A stretch of DNA of 64,000 nt from Deltaproteobacteria bacterium (GCA_024102635.1 JAGFJO010000072.1:89576-153575); one strand, 5' to 3'; positions 45,270 to 54,854 are shown, counted from the first letter of the stretch. Program-made: numbers and translations. Notes: generated by a model from the letters alone, not told the origin.

Positions 45270-46597
45270 GTTGTGCGCCGTAAACCCATAATATGGCGGC
45301 CTCCCGGCTTTCGCCTGCGTCCGCGTCCGGGGGGAGGGCTTTCGCGCAGCTGCTTTCTTTCCCGTGAGCGGTAATGCTTCGCTTCTTCTATCAAAGCAAC
45401 CGCCCCCTCGTTTTGCAGGCATGTGCTGAGAATACCCGTCAGGCTTATTAGATCTTCGAAGTACGGTTTTTTTGCAAGATACCCCAGCTTCACCTTTTCC
45501 GCGTCGCCGCATGATATATCCAAATAAGCGCGAATCAACTGTTCGATCCGTTCGCGCTCTTTGCGCGGAACTTGCAATACCGTAAAGGCCTCATCGATCC
45601 AATGCCCGACTTCGTCCTCATTCAGCGACACGGTTGGGGCGGAGAGGGGAAGCTGATACAAAAGTACCATAATCGCAAGCACGACGGTTGCCGAAGGGGG
45701 TTGCCCGGATTGAGCTTGCCGGTCTATTTCCGAGACGGCCGTAAAGAAAGGGTGGCGCTCGTCGAAGATCAAGTCCTTTCGTTCGGCTAATTCGGGAAGA
45801 AGATCATTCAATAGACCGCTTTGAGATAGAAGTTTGAGGATTGTGGCAAGATGTCCGCAGCTGAGATCCTTCTTGAGCTCCTCGTAAACTCTGACAGCAG
45901 AGCTTTTGGAGATTAGGTGATGGTTGCTCACAAGGCTCTGCCAGCATGCCGGCTCTATTGAGAACGAAGTGCGAGCCGCGTGCCTGACGACTCTTAAGAG
46001 CCGTACAGGATCTTCCTCGAAACGTTTGCCCGGATCGCCGATCACCCGGATTACGCGATCCTTCAGATCTTGCATTCCCCCTACGTAATCGATCACTGAA
46101 AATGAAGAGATATCATAGAAGAGTCCGTTGATAGTTATATCCCGCCTCAATGCGTCGGTTGATTCATCTCCGTAGATGTTGTCGTGCTGTCCAAGCTCGT
46201 GAGAGCCCCCATCATGTGAGTCCTCTCCCGGTTCCGACTGTGCCCTGAAAGTCGAGACTTCAATGTTCCGATTACCTCGGAAGAAGACGTGTACCAACTT
46301 GAAGCGGCGGCCGATTATCCGGCTGTTGCGGAAGAGGGCCTTGATCTTCCTAGGGGTCGCGTCGGTTCCGATATCAAAGTCCTTGGGCTGCTTATTTAGA
46401 AGCAGATCGCGCACACCGCCTCCTACTAAAAAGGCTTTATAGCCGTGCCGCAATAGGCGGTACATTATCTTGAGCGCATCAGGGTCTATTTTTTGCCGCG
46501 AGATGTTGTGTTCGCTTCGCGAGTAGACCAGAGGAGCCGGTGTGCCGGTGCCGTTGTCAGAAGCGGCGGATATCGATATTTCCTTCTTCTTGTTCAT
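45266..46597 (-). CDS. pcnB: Poly(A) polymerase-like nucleotidyltransferase
   Basis: A 443-residue class II nucleotidyltransferase. The nucleotidyltransferase head has KAFLVGGGVRDLLLNKQPKDFDIGTDATP with the catalytic DxD acids, and IIGRRFKLVHVFFRGNRNIEVSTFR, the stretch typical of bacterial poly(A) polymerases rather than of CCA-adding enzymes. The C-terminal end (about 410-443) is rich in Arg and Gly (PPPGRGRRRKPGGRHIMGLRRTT). The tRNA genes here lack an encoded CCA, so a CCA-adding enzyme must also exist; this gene is more likely to tail RNA for decay. Confidence 0.88.
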   Translation of the reverse strand: MNKKKEISISAASDNGTGTPAPLVYSRSEHNISRQKIDPDALKIMYRLLRHGYKAFLVGGGVRDLLLNKQPKDFDIGTDATPRKIKALFRNSRIIGRRFKLVHVFFRGNRNIEVSTFRAQSEPGEDSHDGGSHELGQHDNIYGDESTDALRRDITINGLFYDISSFSVIDYVGGMQDLKDRVIRVIGDPGKRFEEDPVRLLRVVRHAARTSFSIEPACWQSLVSNHHLISKSSAVRVYEELKKDLSCGHLATILKLLSQSGLLNDLLPELAERKDLIFDERHPFFTAVSEIDRQAQSGQPPSATVVLAIMVLLYQLPLSAPTVSLNEDEVGHWIDEAFTVLQVPRKERERIEQLIRAYLDISCGDAEKVKLGYLAKKPYFEDLISLTGILSTCLQNEGAVALIEEAKHYRSRERKQLRESPPPGRGRRRKPGGRHIMGLRRTT

Positions 46598-47089
46598 CCC
46601 GCATGAAAACCGGGTAAATTACCTTTCGCGCGCGACCATTCACACCTTGCGTAAAGCACCTAATAATTAAAGCGGTGCGGCAGGAGTTCGAACAGGTATT
46701 AAACTGAGTTTTAGCATAGTGCGACAATTTTCTAAATGCCCGTCAGTGTAAACATACCGGCGCCGCGAAAACAGGACAAAAACCCCTATATTCCCGTTTG
46801 GCCGGGCTCTGCTGCCCTGTATGATCAGTAACTTGCTATAAACAGCACTCGCCGCGAACTCACTGCTTCAATAGCAGCCATTTGCAACTATACCTCGTGC
46901 CGGCGCTTTGCCATATAGGTGCTAAGCAAAAATCCTACAAAAATGCATGTTTCTCGTACTTAAGAATAAATTTCGTTCCGACGAATTTAGATCTGTAAGC
47001 AGTAGCTAGGCAATGGTAGGCCCCGTAGTAGAAGTAACAGAAATTAGAATATTAACGACGTCATTGTTTTCTCAAGGAGGAGAAAAGTA
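46598..47089. other. 492-base divergent intergenic region with one palindrome
   Basis: This stretch separates pcnB (minus) from a small plus-strand gene. It is fairly AT-rich in its second half and holds a hairpin-forming palindrome AAATT-T-CGT-TCCG-ACG-AATTT (46968-46988) about 100 bases upstream of the small gene. I see no reading frame worth naming. It probably carries divergent promoters. Confidence 0.5.
46968..46988. repeat. Palindrome upstream of small gene
   Basis: Arms AAATT(T)CGT and ACGAATTT pair over 8 bases with one bulged T, loop TCCG. It may be an operator or leader hairpin for the gene starting at 47090. Not followed by a T-run. Confidence 0.35.
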
Positions 47090-47323
47090 ATGGGCAGACC
47101 CATCTACAGCTACGAACTAAGCGATCCTGATTTTTCCTGGCTAATATCCAACTTTAGAGAGAATCACCCGGACTACTCAGCCCTTGAGTCGAGCAGCCTT
47201 CCGGTTGTGTTTATTTCATCCGAACGCTCAGTTGAGGAGGAGGAGAGCACCGCTCCTGAGTACACCGTGCCACCTCAGGACGAACAAGCAAAGAAGGCCG
47301 ATCTCACCCGCGATCAGAAATAG
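47090..47323 (+). CDS. Small acidic 77-residue protein, unknown
   Basis: The ATG is preceded by a very strong ribosome site (AAGGAGGAG, 7 bases upstream). The product (MGRPIYSYELSDPDFSWLISNFRENHPDYSAL...) has an aromatic, apparently folded first half and a low-complexity second half rich in Glu, Ser, Pro and Asp (SVEEEESTAPEYTVPPQDEQ). No signal peptide or membrane helix. I do not recognise it. The strong site suggests good expression. It converges on the next small gene. Confidence 0.65.
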   Translation: MGRPIYSYELSDPDFSWLISNFRENHPDYSALESSSLPVVFISSERSVEEEESTAPEYTVPPQDEQAKKADLTRDQK

Positions 47324-47332
47324 AGCAGTGGC

Positions 47333-47554
47333 TTAGTAAATTACTTGATAACCACGCGGCTGGCGTTTGATATTGCCCTTTGTTGCCGCATTGTCAAAGT
47401 CGCGCTGGATGCGGGCTTCCTTAGTCGTCTTTACCCAGTTCAGCACAATGACAACCGCGCTAAGCACGCAGCAGATTACCAACACGCCGATAATAGCAAA
47501 GCTATCGCCGGAGCCGCGCTGAGTATTATAATTCGATCGAAAAATGCCCGCCAT
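47333..47554 (-). CDS. Small 73-residue single-span membrane protein
   Basis: The ATG follows GGGGGAAA. One hydrophobic helix (FAIIGVLVICCVLSAVVIVLNWV, about 19-41) with two adjacent Cys is flanked by a short polar head and a basic tail (KTTKEARIQRDFDNAATKGNIKRQPRG). The tail's positive charge suggests it faces the cytoplasm. No family recognised. Its stop is only 10 bases from that of the convergent small gene. Confidence 0.55.
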   Translation of the reverse strand: MAGIFRSNYNTQRGSGDSFAIIGVLVICCVLSAVVIVLNWVKTTKEARIQRDFDNAATKGNIKRQPRGYQVIY

Positions 47555-47625
47555 TTTCCCCCGGTCTAGTCTTACTATATCTGTTATGGATCTCTTGCCT
47601 TGCGGTGTAGCATTGAAAGGCGTAA

Positions 47626-48207
47626 CTATGCGATACGTTTTACTAGCGTTATAGCGGCGACAAATAAGCGGTGTAACACCGTAATTAGTAGCAGGACTAG
47701 ACCGAGCCGGAAGGTGGCGATCTCAAACCACGGCCGGTCAATTTGAAGCACCGAAAGCGTTGGATCTTTTGGGTCGTAGTAAACAACGATCCTGCTACCC
47801 GGTTTCCATCGTTCGAACATTTTCGATAATTTTTCCTCGTTCCAAACAAGCTCAACAATGGAAGGTGCATACAGGGCGCTTCTGACAAGGCGCTCGGGCC
47901 CGGAATAGCTATGCAATCTTGCGAGGGTCTCTGACGGAGCGAGGTCAAGACTCAGCCGGGACCCTGAAAATCCCTTGCCGTCTGCCGAATAGCTATAGGA
48001 AAGATCGAACTGGAGCTTGTCGGCTGTGCCATCGAACAGTGCAGTAATTATTTCGCCTTCGGTGGCGACCCAGTTAGCAGTAGAAGCTTGCAGGTAAGCG
48101 CTGCGGATCCCCAGTGCAAGGCAGGCTACTGCCGCCAGTGGAAGCTTCAATGTAGCTGCCCGCCTGAACGCTTTTATGAATAGCATTATCTTTATGGATG
48201 AGCGCAC
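47626..48207 (-). CDS. DUF3592-type membrane protein
   Basis: A 193-residue protein with two membrane helices (about 18-37 and 169-188) and a middle beta-rich domain outside the membrane with the DUF3592 pattern: WVATEGEIITALF, FDLSYSYSADGKGFSGSRLSL and RIVVYYDPKDPTLSVLQID. The motif VYYDPxDP before the second helix is diagnostic of this group. The role of DUF3592 proteins is not known. Confidence 0.8.
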   Translation of the reverse strand: MRSSIKIMLFIKAFRRAATLKLPLAAVACLALGIRSAYLQASTANWVATEGEIITALFDGTADKLQFDLSYSYSADGKGFSGSRLSLDLAPSETLARLHSYSGPERLVRSALYAPSIVELVWNEEKLSKMFERWKPGSRIVVYYDPKDPTLSVLQIDRPWFEIATFRLGLVLLLITVLHRLFVAAITLVKRIA

Positions 48208-48461
48208 TTCTGAAGCTGGTTCAAGCGTTTACGCATAGGCTGGTGTATTTATCGGTTTTTTCGCCTGATTCTGTGCTTGGAGCGGTTTAGGGCTAGTAAA
48301 TTCATTTGGCCGAGCCCCGTTATGTGTAATTCAAAGCGCGATGTTGCATTACGGCGGAATATTTCTTTTTCTCTGATTTACCGTGAAAATCAGCTAACCC
48401 ATTGAATGTCAGGCTGCATAACAATTAATGAGTTTTACAAGGTTTTGTGTGGAGATTCAGT

Positions 48462-49991
48462 ATGAGGTTTTTTGCCGGCCTTGCATCAGCCAAAGTTTGC
48501 CTTGCAGTCTCGATTCTGGCGTTTGGATTGATGGAGACACAGCATGTATTAGCGCAGAGTCAGATTGTCGCGATAGCAAAGCAAGAAAATCATACTAATA
48601 TTAGACTGTATGATTCATCCGGCGCGCCTATTGTAGAATTTGCCGTTCAGGCACCTGATAACGCCGAGTATCTCTCCGGTGCTTGGGACTCCAATTCCAG
48701 CCTCGCCCTGCTCATAAAGAGCGGCAATGATCGAGTGATCCGTTTCTTCGACACCCAGGGCACCGTCGTTAATGAATTATCCCTTTCCGGTAGTTCTATT
48801 AATACGGTTCTCAGCAGCGATGTCGATGGTAACGGAAGTGATGAGTTGATAGCGATTGAGCAAAATAACAGCCGGGCTATCATGCACATTTTTCATAACC
48901 CTGCTTCGCCTGCTTTCTCAAAGGCTTCCATCACTTTGGGGGCGGCCGGAACCTACTATTCGGCGGCAGTGCTTGGAAACAAAGCGGCCGGCGTATTCGC
49001 TTATGCTCCCAAGGCAAGCGGTAGTTCGGCGCTATCGAAAGTCAAGGCTAAACGCGCTAAAAGGAAGAAAAAGAAAGGGAGCAAGAAGAAAGCCCCCGCT
49101 TCCAACTCGAAGTTCGGAATTGTGCGTCTTATCGATTTCCAAGGGAATATCGTAAGTTCGGTCGCCGTAAAGTCGGGAGCGGATGCTCAAATCTTTCCGG
49201 TCTCTGTGGACGGTACCGCCGGATTCCTTCTACGTGACGGCTCACAGGTTAAAGTTTTCAAAACCTCGGGCCAGCCGTCGGGCTCGCACTCGATTTTTTC
49301 GGATGGTGTAATAGTTACCGGTGATTTTAGCGGCAGCGGTACTTTCCGAGATCTGCTGATCTCCGAGGGAAACACACTACGATTCATTGATCTAGTTAGC
49401 GGTACAACTAGAGACGTGGAGCTGCAGGACTTTTCGGATCAAGTGCAGGACATAGAGCGGCAGATAGAGATTGTCACTGAGCAGCTACTTGAAGCATACC
49501 GGAGCGGCAACTTGAATGAGGTTGATCGTCTGCGAGAGAAGTTGATCGCACTCCAGCAAGGTAAACAGGCCGGGTCCACAGAAGGGCGCATCGCGCCTTC
49601 TCTAATCAGGCTTTTTACAGGGGGAGCGGGAGCGATTGAAGGAGTGTGTGACGTGGTACATGAGAATCCGCATGATGGATACGGCGGATTCCTCATCAAA
49701 AACAGCGACAAGGATGGCCGGATTGTCGTGCTGACCCCGGGCGGACGGAATTACGTGAAGGCTAGTCTCTTAAAATTCGGGTCATATAAGAAGATTACCG
49801 ATCTCAAAGATGCGGGATACGGAAATCCCGACTCCAGCGGATTGCGCAAGCATTTTCGCGGTTCGGCGCCGGTACAGCGCTATGGAAAGTTTATTTTCAG
49901 AGCACAATTACAACCGCACTATTATGACAAGTCTGCAGATGGAGAACTGCATTGCTGGTTCGTAAAAAGCCCCTCGTCGAGAGTGGACTAG
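48462..49991 (+). CDS. Secreted repeat protein with lysine-rich insert, unknown
   Basis: The ATG at 48462 has GGAG 7 bases upstream (an upstream GTG at 48447 is weaker). A signal peptide of about 32 residues (MRFFAGLASAKVCLAVSILAF... ending VLAQS) should send the product out. The body has FG-GAP-like repeats with the calcium-type loop SSDVDGNGSDELI and later DFSGSGTFRDLLI, typical of beta-propellers. Between blades is a run of basic residues from about K193 to K213 (KAKRAKRKKKKGSKKK). A coiled-coil segment DQVQDIERQIEIVTEQLLEA follows and the C-terminus has three Cys-free but Tyr- and Trp-containing stretches. No precise family. Confidence 0.7.
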   Translation: MRFFAGLASAKVCLAVSILAFGLMETQHVLAQSQIVAIAKQENHTNIRLYDSSGAPIVEFAVQAPDNAEYLSGAWDSNSSLALLIKSGNDRVIRFFDTQGTVVNELSLSGSSINTVLSSDVDGNGSDELIAIEQNNSRAIMHIFHNPASPAFSKASITLGAAGTYYSAAVLGNKAAGVFAYAPKASGSSALSKVKAKRAKRKKKKGSKKKAPASNSKFGIVRLIDFQGNIVSSVAVKSGADAQIFPVSVDGTAGFLLRDGSQVKVFKTSGQPSGSHSIFSDGVIVTGDFSGSGTFRDLLISEGNTLRFIDLVSGTTRDVELQDFSDQVQDIERQIEIVTEQLLEAYRSGNLNEVDRLREKLIALQQGKQAGSTEGRIAPSLIRLFTGGAGAIEGVCDVVHENPHDGYGGFLIKNSDKDGRIVVLTPGGRNYVKASLLKFGSYKKITDLKDAGYGNPDSSGLRKHFRGSAPVQRYGKFIFRAQLQPHYYDKSADGELHCWFVKSPSSRVD

Positions 49992-50025
49992 AGAGGCCGG
50001 TCAGGCGCCCTCAATTTCTGCGCAA

Positions 50026-50433
50026 CTAAACTGCCTGAGCGGCTTCCTCGGGTGGCGCCAGCGCGCACGCAATCTTCTCTATAAGAGAAGCCGGGGAGAA
50101 AGGCTTCAAAAGGTAATGTACTGCACCGATCTCCAGTGCCCTTTGAAAAGAGGACTTATCCATGTCTGATGTTATGATAACGAAAGCGGGGTTATCCGGA
50201 TGCGGCGGACCCATCAGATCCGTGCCTAATGCATCCTTGAGGTGAAGATCTACTATCACGAGCTTAACATCCAATACCTGCATCTTCTGCCTGGCTTCAG
50301 CGGCGCTGCTAGCCTCTTGCAGATTTTTGAAGCCGAGAGAGGTGAGCATTCGAAGTACGACCTTGCGCGCGCTTGGAATGTCATCTACTACCAGTACCGA
50401 AAGGTCTTTTGAGATCTCTTGTTCAGTATTCAT
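50026..50433 (-). CDS. CheY-like single-domain response regulator
   Basis: ATG at 50433 overlaps the kinase gene stop (ATGA) and has a GGAGAGAAG site, so it is translated together with the hybrid kinase. The 135-residue product is a receiver domain: VLVVDDIPSARKVVLRML, VIVDLHLKD with the phosphorylated Asp, FVIITSDMD and HYLLKPFS with the conserved Lys. No output domain, so it probably relays phosphate or acts on a partner protein. Confidence 0.9.
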   Translation of the reverse strand: MNTEQEISKDLSVLVVDDIPSARKVVLRMLTSLGFKNLQEASSAAEARQKMQVLDVKLVIVDLHLKDALGTDLMGPPHPDNPAFVIITSDMDKSSFQRALEIGAVHYLLKPFSPASLIEKIACALAPPEEAAQAV

Positions 50434-52148
50434 TGCACTTCTCTCCATTCAACACTGTTAGTATCGGTAGCCCCTTCCGCACCGGGAATGCCCATAACTT
50501 CGCGCATAGTCCGGTAGAGCTGCCCATAATCAATCGGCTTGCTCACGTAACCGTTCATTCCTTGGCTCAAGTAGTGTTCTCGATCGCCTAGCACGGCGTT
50601 CCCCGTCAACGCGATAATAGGGATGCCGGCATGGCCCCCTTCTCCACTGCGAATGCGGCGCGTGGCTTCGTCGCCGCTGAGATAGGGCATCTGAATATCC
50701 ATGAGAATTAAATCGAATTTTTCCTGCTTCAAGCAGTTAAGTACGGCTATCCCGTTATCCACGGCAGTAACATTGAGGCCGGCTTGCTGCAGGATGCGCT
50801 GCATCGCCAACTGATTGATGAGATTGTCCTCGGCCAGGAGTACTCTAATCGAACCTATTGCGGACCCGCAATGAACGGCTTGTGTAGCGCGCCATACCGG
50901 CCCAGGGACCGGCCCCTTGGGACGCTCTTCTGCTTTGCCGGCCACTTTTACAGGGACACTGACGTGAAATGTCGTGCCGATACCGACCTTGCTCTTTACC
51001 CAGATCTTACCATCCATGAGAGTGACTAGCTTTTTGCAGATGGCAAGACCAAGTCCGGTTCCGCCATACCTCCGGGTGGTGCTGCTATCAGCTTGGGTGA
51101 ACGCTTCAAAAACTTCTTGTTGCTTCTCTTCAGGAATTCCGATTCCTGTATCCGCCACGGCAATGTGGAGCATAAGATCCCGGCCGGAGCTCCACTCACA
51201 ATCAATATGGAGAATGATTGCTCCGTTGTGCGAGCTGAATTTGATAGCGTTACTTAGAAAATTTGTAATGACTTGCTGCACCCTTACTCTGTCCCCGATT
51301 AAATTCGCCGGCACGGAGTCTTCGATGTGCTCGACAAAGGTTAGTTTTTGGCGATCGAATTCAACAGCGAGAATATCTGTTGTTTCACGCACCATGTTCG
51401 TAAGGTTGAAGGGACTGTTGTCTATCACCATGCGGTCGGCTTCGATCTTGGAAAAATCGAGAATATCGTTGATTATCGTGCGCAAATGGAAGACCGAATT
51501 GCGCACCGTAAGAAGATCTTCCTTCTGCTCTTCCGTGAGCTTAGAGCCGAGAAGCAGTTCCACATAGCTCACAATTCCGTTTAGCGGGGTTCGGATCTCG
51601 TGGCTCATATTGGCAAGAAAAGCCGATTTCATCTTTACCGAGTGTTCGGCAACCTTTAGGGCTTCTTCAAGTTGGCGGGTGCGCCTTTTGACCCGTTCAT
51701 CCAGAGTCTGATTCAGCTCAGCAAGAATCTCCTGCTTTACCGTGAGCTCCTGATTAAGGTCCTTCAGATTCCGGCCCGCCTTGACGATCCGCTCGCCGCA
51801 TCGCAGCCGCAATCTAAGCTCGGGGAGATCGACCGGTTTGCAAAGATAGTCGTCTGCTCCGGCAGCTAACGCCTCCAGAAGCGCACTTTTTTCGGTGCGC
51901 GCCGTAAGCACTATTATATAAACGTGATCGCGCCCCTGCTCATCGCGTAGACGTTTGCAGATTTCAATGCCGTCCATTCCAGGCATCATCCAGTCAAGCA
52001 CGAGGAGCGAGGGCGCATCATAAGAGTGCATTATATCCCAAACTTGGGTGCCGTTCTCGGCTCGCTGCACATTGTATCCGAACTGTTTAAGTTGGCGCTC
52101 GAGAAATAGTGCAGTCGTGATATCGTCGTCGGCAACCAAGACTTTCAT
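50430..52148 (-). CDS. Hybrid histidine kinase with receiver at both ends
   Basis: A 572-residue soluble kinase: an N-terminal receiver (about 1-120; LVADDDI, LLVLDWMMPG), a coiled coil (LKDLNQELTVKQEILAELNQTLDE), HisKA with MSHEIRTPLNGI, HATPase with NLFSNAIKFS-type N box (NFLSNAIKF), DTGIGIP and YGGTGLGLAI, and a C-terminal receiver (about 430-555; LLAEDNLINQ, LILMDIQMP). No membrane helix. The N-terminal receiver suggests it takes phosphate or a signal from another kinase. It is coupled to the CheY-like gene that follows. Confidence 0.93.
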   Translation of the reverse strand: MKVLVADDDITTALFLERQLKQFGYNVQRAENGTQVWDIMHSYDAPSLLVLDWMMPGMDGIEICKRLRDEQGRDHVYIIVLTARTEKSALLEALAAGADDYLCKPVDLPELRLRLRCGERIVKAGRNLKDLNQELTVKQEILAELNQTLDERVKRRTRQLEEALKVAEHSVKMKSAFLANMSHEIRTPLNGIVSYVELLLGSKLTEEQKEDLLTVRNSVFHLRTIINDILDFSKIEADRMVIDNSPFNLTNMVRETTDILAVEFDRQKLTFVEHIEDSVPANLIGDRVRVQQVITNFLSNAIKFSSHNGAIILHIDCEWSSGRDLMLHIAVADTGIGIPEEKQQEVFEAFTQADSSTTRRYGGTGLGLAICKKLVTLMDGKIWVKSKVGIGTTFHVSVPVKVAGKAEERPKGPVPGPVWRATQAVHCGSAIGSIRVLLAEDNLINQLAMQRILQQAGLNVTAVDNGIAVLNCLKQEKFDLILMDIQMPYLSGDEATRRIRSGEGGHAGIPIIALTGNAVLGDREHYLSQGMNGYVSKPIDYGQLYRTMREVMGIPGAEGATDTNSVEWREVQ

Positions 52149-52447
52149 TAAGTCCGCCCCTCAAAAGGTATAACAGTGAGATCGTCATAAGTTGAATTGG
52201 GCTTTATTGATTGGAGCCAAGTTAGCGGGCCGTATGGGAATCCCGGCAAAAAAACGGCACGTTTAACCGCCTTGAATTACTGAAAAACGGCAATGCGAAC
52301 AAACAAAAGCGGCTCTGGATTCGTAAGTTGCCGGAAACGGAAACTTTGAATGGGCCACTTTGAAAACCCAATCGCTCTGAAAGGCGGTGTTGTATTTAGT
52401 CTAAGCTTTGGAATCCGACGGGAGTGCTCGCGCTTGTATTCAGCTCT

Positions 52448-53830
52448 TTAGGCGCCAAGCTCGAGTTTCAGTTTTTCAATCCTGCCGGTGACTAAAGACT
52501 TTATCTCTTCCAGTTTTCCGGGGTCCGAAGCCTCGAACCTCATCACCAGGACGGGCTGAGTGTTAGAGGCGCGCACCAGCCCCCAACCGCCATCGAAACT
52601 AATGCGCACGCCGTCGAGAGTGTTCACCTGATACTCAGGAAAGGCTTTTTGTGCAGCTGCAACGAGTTTGAATTTGATCTCTTCCGGGCAATCGACACGT
52701 ATTTCGGGAGTTGAAACAAGTTTGGGCAAGTCGTTTAAAAGACCGGAGAGCGGACCCTCAATCTTGCTCATAATCTCTACCAGTCTGGCGCTGGCGTAAA
52801 TGGCGTCATCAAAACCGTAATATCTATGCTTGAAAAAAATATGACCGCTCATTTCGCCAGCCAGTTCGGCATCCAGCTCACGCAGTTTGCTCTTTATGAG
52901 CGAGTGGCCGGTTTTCCACATCACCGCATTCGCGCCGCGCTTTTGCAGGTCATCAAAGAGCAGCGAGGAACACTTCACATCTCCGATCACGGTTGCATCG
53001 GGCACCTCTTCCAATATGGCGCGTCCGTATATCAGCAGAAGCATATCGCCAAAGATCATCTGGCCCTGCTCATCGACGACACCTATGCGGTCTGCGTCGC
53101 CGTCCCAACCGATGCCGAAATCGGCACCGTTCTCTTTGACCGCTCTTATCAAATCCTGGACATTCTTGAGCTCGGTAGGATCCGGATGATGATTGGGAAA
53201 GGTTCCGTCAGGATCGCAGAATAGCTCAATCACATCGACTCCAAGCTCGCGCAAGACAGCAGGTCCCGCGAGCCCGCCCACGCCGTTTCCGGCATCTACT
53301 ACTACTTTAAGCGGCCGGCTGCCTACATAAGGTTTGCACTTCGACACGATCTCTTGAATGTAAGCTTGCTGCATCGGATGCTCGACTATCGCACCTTTTT
53401 TTGCGTTAGAGAGAGGCGTATCTTTAACCTCATACACGAGCTTCTTGATGTCTTGGATCTGGGCTCCAGAAAGTGTCTGAATACCCAGGCACATCTTAAA
53501 CCCGTTCATGTCGGGTGGGTTGTGGCTTCCGGTAACCTGAATTCCTCCGCCTGCAAAACGCGCGAAGATTGAGTAGTACAATTGCGGAGTCGGACCCATT
53601 CCTGTCAGGCATACGTTAATGCCTTCGTCCGACAGACCGCGCGCAAGCTCCCTTGCAAATCCGGGAGAGGAGATACGGCAATCGTGTCCGATTACGATAT
53701 CCGAATGATTGTTGGAGGAAAGTAAACGCGCATATGCTCTTCCCAGTATGTAAGCAAACTCGTCGGTTAACTCGCTACCGACTGTGCCGCGAATGTCGTA
53801 CTCCCGGAATATGTGGTCCTTTATCTGCAT
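52448..53830 (-). CDS. Phosphomannomutase/phosphoglucomutase
   Basis: A 460-residue alpha-D-phosphohexomutase of the AlgC/ManB type, which interconverts the 1- and 6-phosphates of glucose or mannose for polysaccharide and lipopolysaccharide synthesis. FREYDIRGTVG at the start, the phosphoserine loop VTGSHNPPDMNGFK, the Mg-binding DGDADR (WDGDADRIG) and GEMSGHIFFK are present, and a C-terminal RxSNTxP sugar-phosphate loop (VRASNTQPVLVMRFEA). It ends 26 bases before the chaperone gene region on the same strand and links glucan and LPS metabolism. Confidence 0.95.
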   Translation of the reverse strand: MQIKDHIFREYDIRGTVGSELTDEFAYILGRAYARLLSSNNHSDIVIGHDCRISSPGFARELARGLSDEGINVCLTGMGPTPQLYYSIFARFAGGGIQVTGSHNPPDMNGFKMCLGIQTLSGAQIQDIKKLVYEVKDTPLSNAKKGAIVEHPMQQAYIQEIVSKCKPYVGSRPLKVVVDAGNGVGGLAGPAVLRELGVDVIELFCDPDGTFPNHHPDPTELKNVQDLIRAVKENGADFGIGWDGDADRIGVVDEQGQMIFGDMLLLIYGRAILEEVPDATVIGDVKCSSLLFDDLQKRGANAVMWKTGHSLIKSKLRELDAELAGEMSGHIFFKHRYYGFDDAIYASARLVEIMSKIEGPLSGLLNDLPKLVSTPEIRVDCPEEIKFKLVAAAQKAFPEYQVNTLDGVRISFDGGWGLVRASNTQPVLVMRFEASDPGKLEEIKSLVTGRIEKLKLELGA

Positions 53831-53855
53831 ATCTCCTCTGCGCGATGGGGCTTAA

Positions 53856-54854
53856 CTAAATCTTTTTATCCACCGTATGGGATTTATAGATCTCATTTGC
53901 AAAAAAACCGTGCATCCTCTCCTGCATTTTTTGATTCAGAAGGTTTTTGCGGATCTCCTCCCGCAGCCGGCTGCTATCGGATTGGCCGTTTTCGATAATC
54001 CTCTGCTCGACTTGGAATAAGTGATAGCCGGCGGCTGTCTCAACAACTTCACTAACCTCTCCTTCCTTGAGGGAGAATACGGCATCAAAAATAGCACGGC
54101 TCAAATCCTCGTCCGCAAGCAGCCCCAAACTGCCTCCTTCAGCGGCCTCCGGCGATTCGGAGTGGGATCTTGCAAGCTCTGCAAACTGCTCACCCTCCTC
54201 GCACTTCTGCTTCAAGCTTTCAAGCAAGGAACGCGCTTGCCCATCACCCATAGAGTCACGCCCAATCAGTATCTGGCGCAGCTTAATTTTAGAGCCAGAC
54301 TTGGTGAGTTCGGGGTGATCCTCCAAGTAAGCATCTATCTCTTGTTCCGAAACAGCGACACTGTCCTTCATAAAATTAGCCGTTAGCTTCGAACGGAGAA
54401 TCTCTAGTTTTAGAGTGCGCTTGTAATCATCTATGCTCTTGTTTTCGCTCATTAGAGCCGCCTCAAACCCTTCTCTGGAAAGGTTGTTGCGCGAGGCTAC
54501 TTCGTTTATGTACTCGTCTATCTCCGAGTTTGACACCCCGATTTTTTTGGCTTCAGCCTCGCGCAAAATCAATTGCTCTAGAATAAGAAACTCCAGTGCT
54601 GCACGCGCTTCAGGATCGGACGAGACCTCATCGATACTTAGTGTGCTCGGCCTGCGCAGCTGGCGGGCTACATCAAGAAGCGTAATCGGTTTACCGTCTA
54701 CGCTGGCGATAACGGCGTCAATGACAGCTTCCTGCTGAGCGAGCGCCGGTGGCGCCCATGCCGGCAAGAGAACGGCAATCGAGGGAAGGAATAATGCCGC
54801 CGATACTGCCCCGGTGACAGCAGTCAAGGCGACTGAAAGTGGTGAACATTTCAT
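53856..54854 (-). CDS. SurA-like periplasmic chaperone/parvulin isomerase
   Basis: Start at 54854 (MKCSPLSVALTAVTGAVSAALF) with AGGA upstream; the extended frame to 55010 is unlikely. A signal peptide is followed by a SurA-type N-terminal helical region (VIDAVIASVDGKPITLLDVARQL), and one parvulin domain with KIKLRQILIGRD, ARSHSESPEAAEGGSLGLL and VVETAAGYHLFQVEQR. This is the pattern of PrsA/SurA foldases that help outer-membrane proteins fold. The protein is 332 residues, shorter than SurA with its two parvulin domains. It lies just downstream of mfd. Confidence 0.9.
   Translation of the reverse strand: MKCSPLSVALTAVTGAVSAALFLPSIAVLLPAWAPPALAQQEAVIDAVIASVDGKPITLLDVARQLRRPSTLSIDEVSSDPEARAALEFLILEQLILREAEAKKIGVSNSEIDEYINEVASRNNLSREGFEAALMSENKSIDDYKRTLKLEILRSKLTANFMKDSVAVSEQEIDAYLEDHPELTKSGSKIKLRQILIGRDSMGDGQARSLLESLKQKCEEGEQFAELARSHSESPEAAEGGSLGLLADEDLSRAIFDAVFSLKEGEVSEVVETAAGYHLFQVEQRIIENGQSDSSRLREEIRKNLLNQKMQERMHGFFANEIYKSHTVDKKI

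Noticed and set aside
45270..45512. Longer start for the membrane protein after pcnB
   Set aside because: It would overlap pcnB by 247 bases in another frame with a low-complexity basic head; the ATG at 45269 overlaps the stop by 4 bases.
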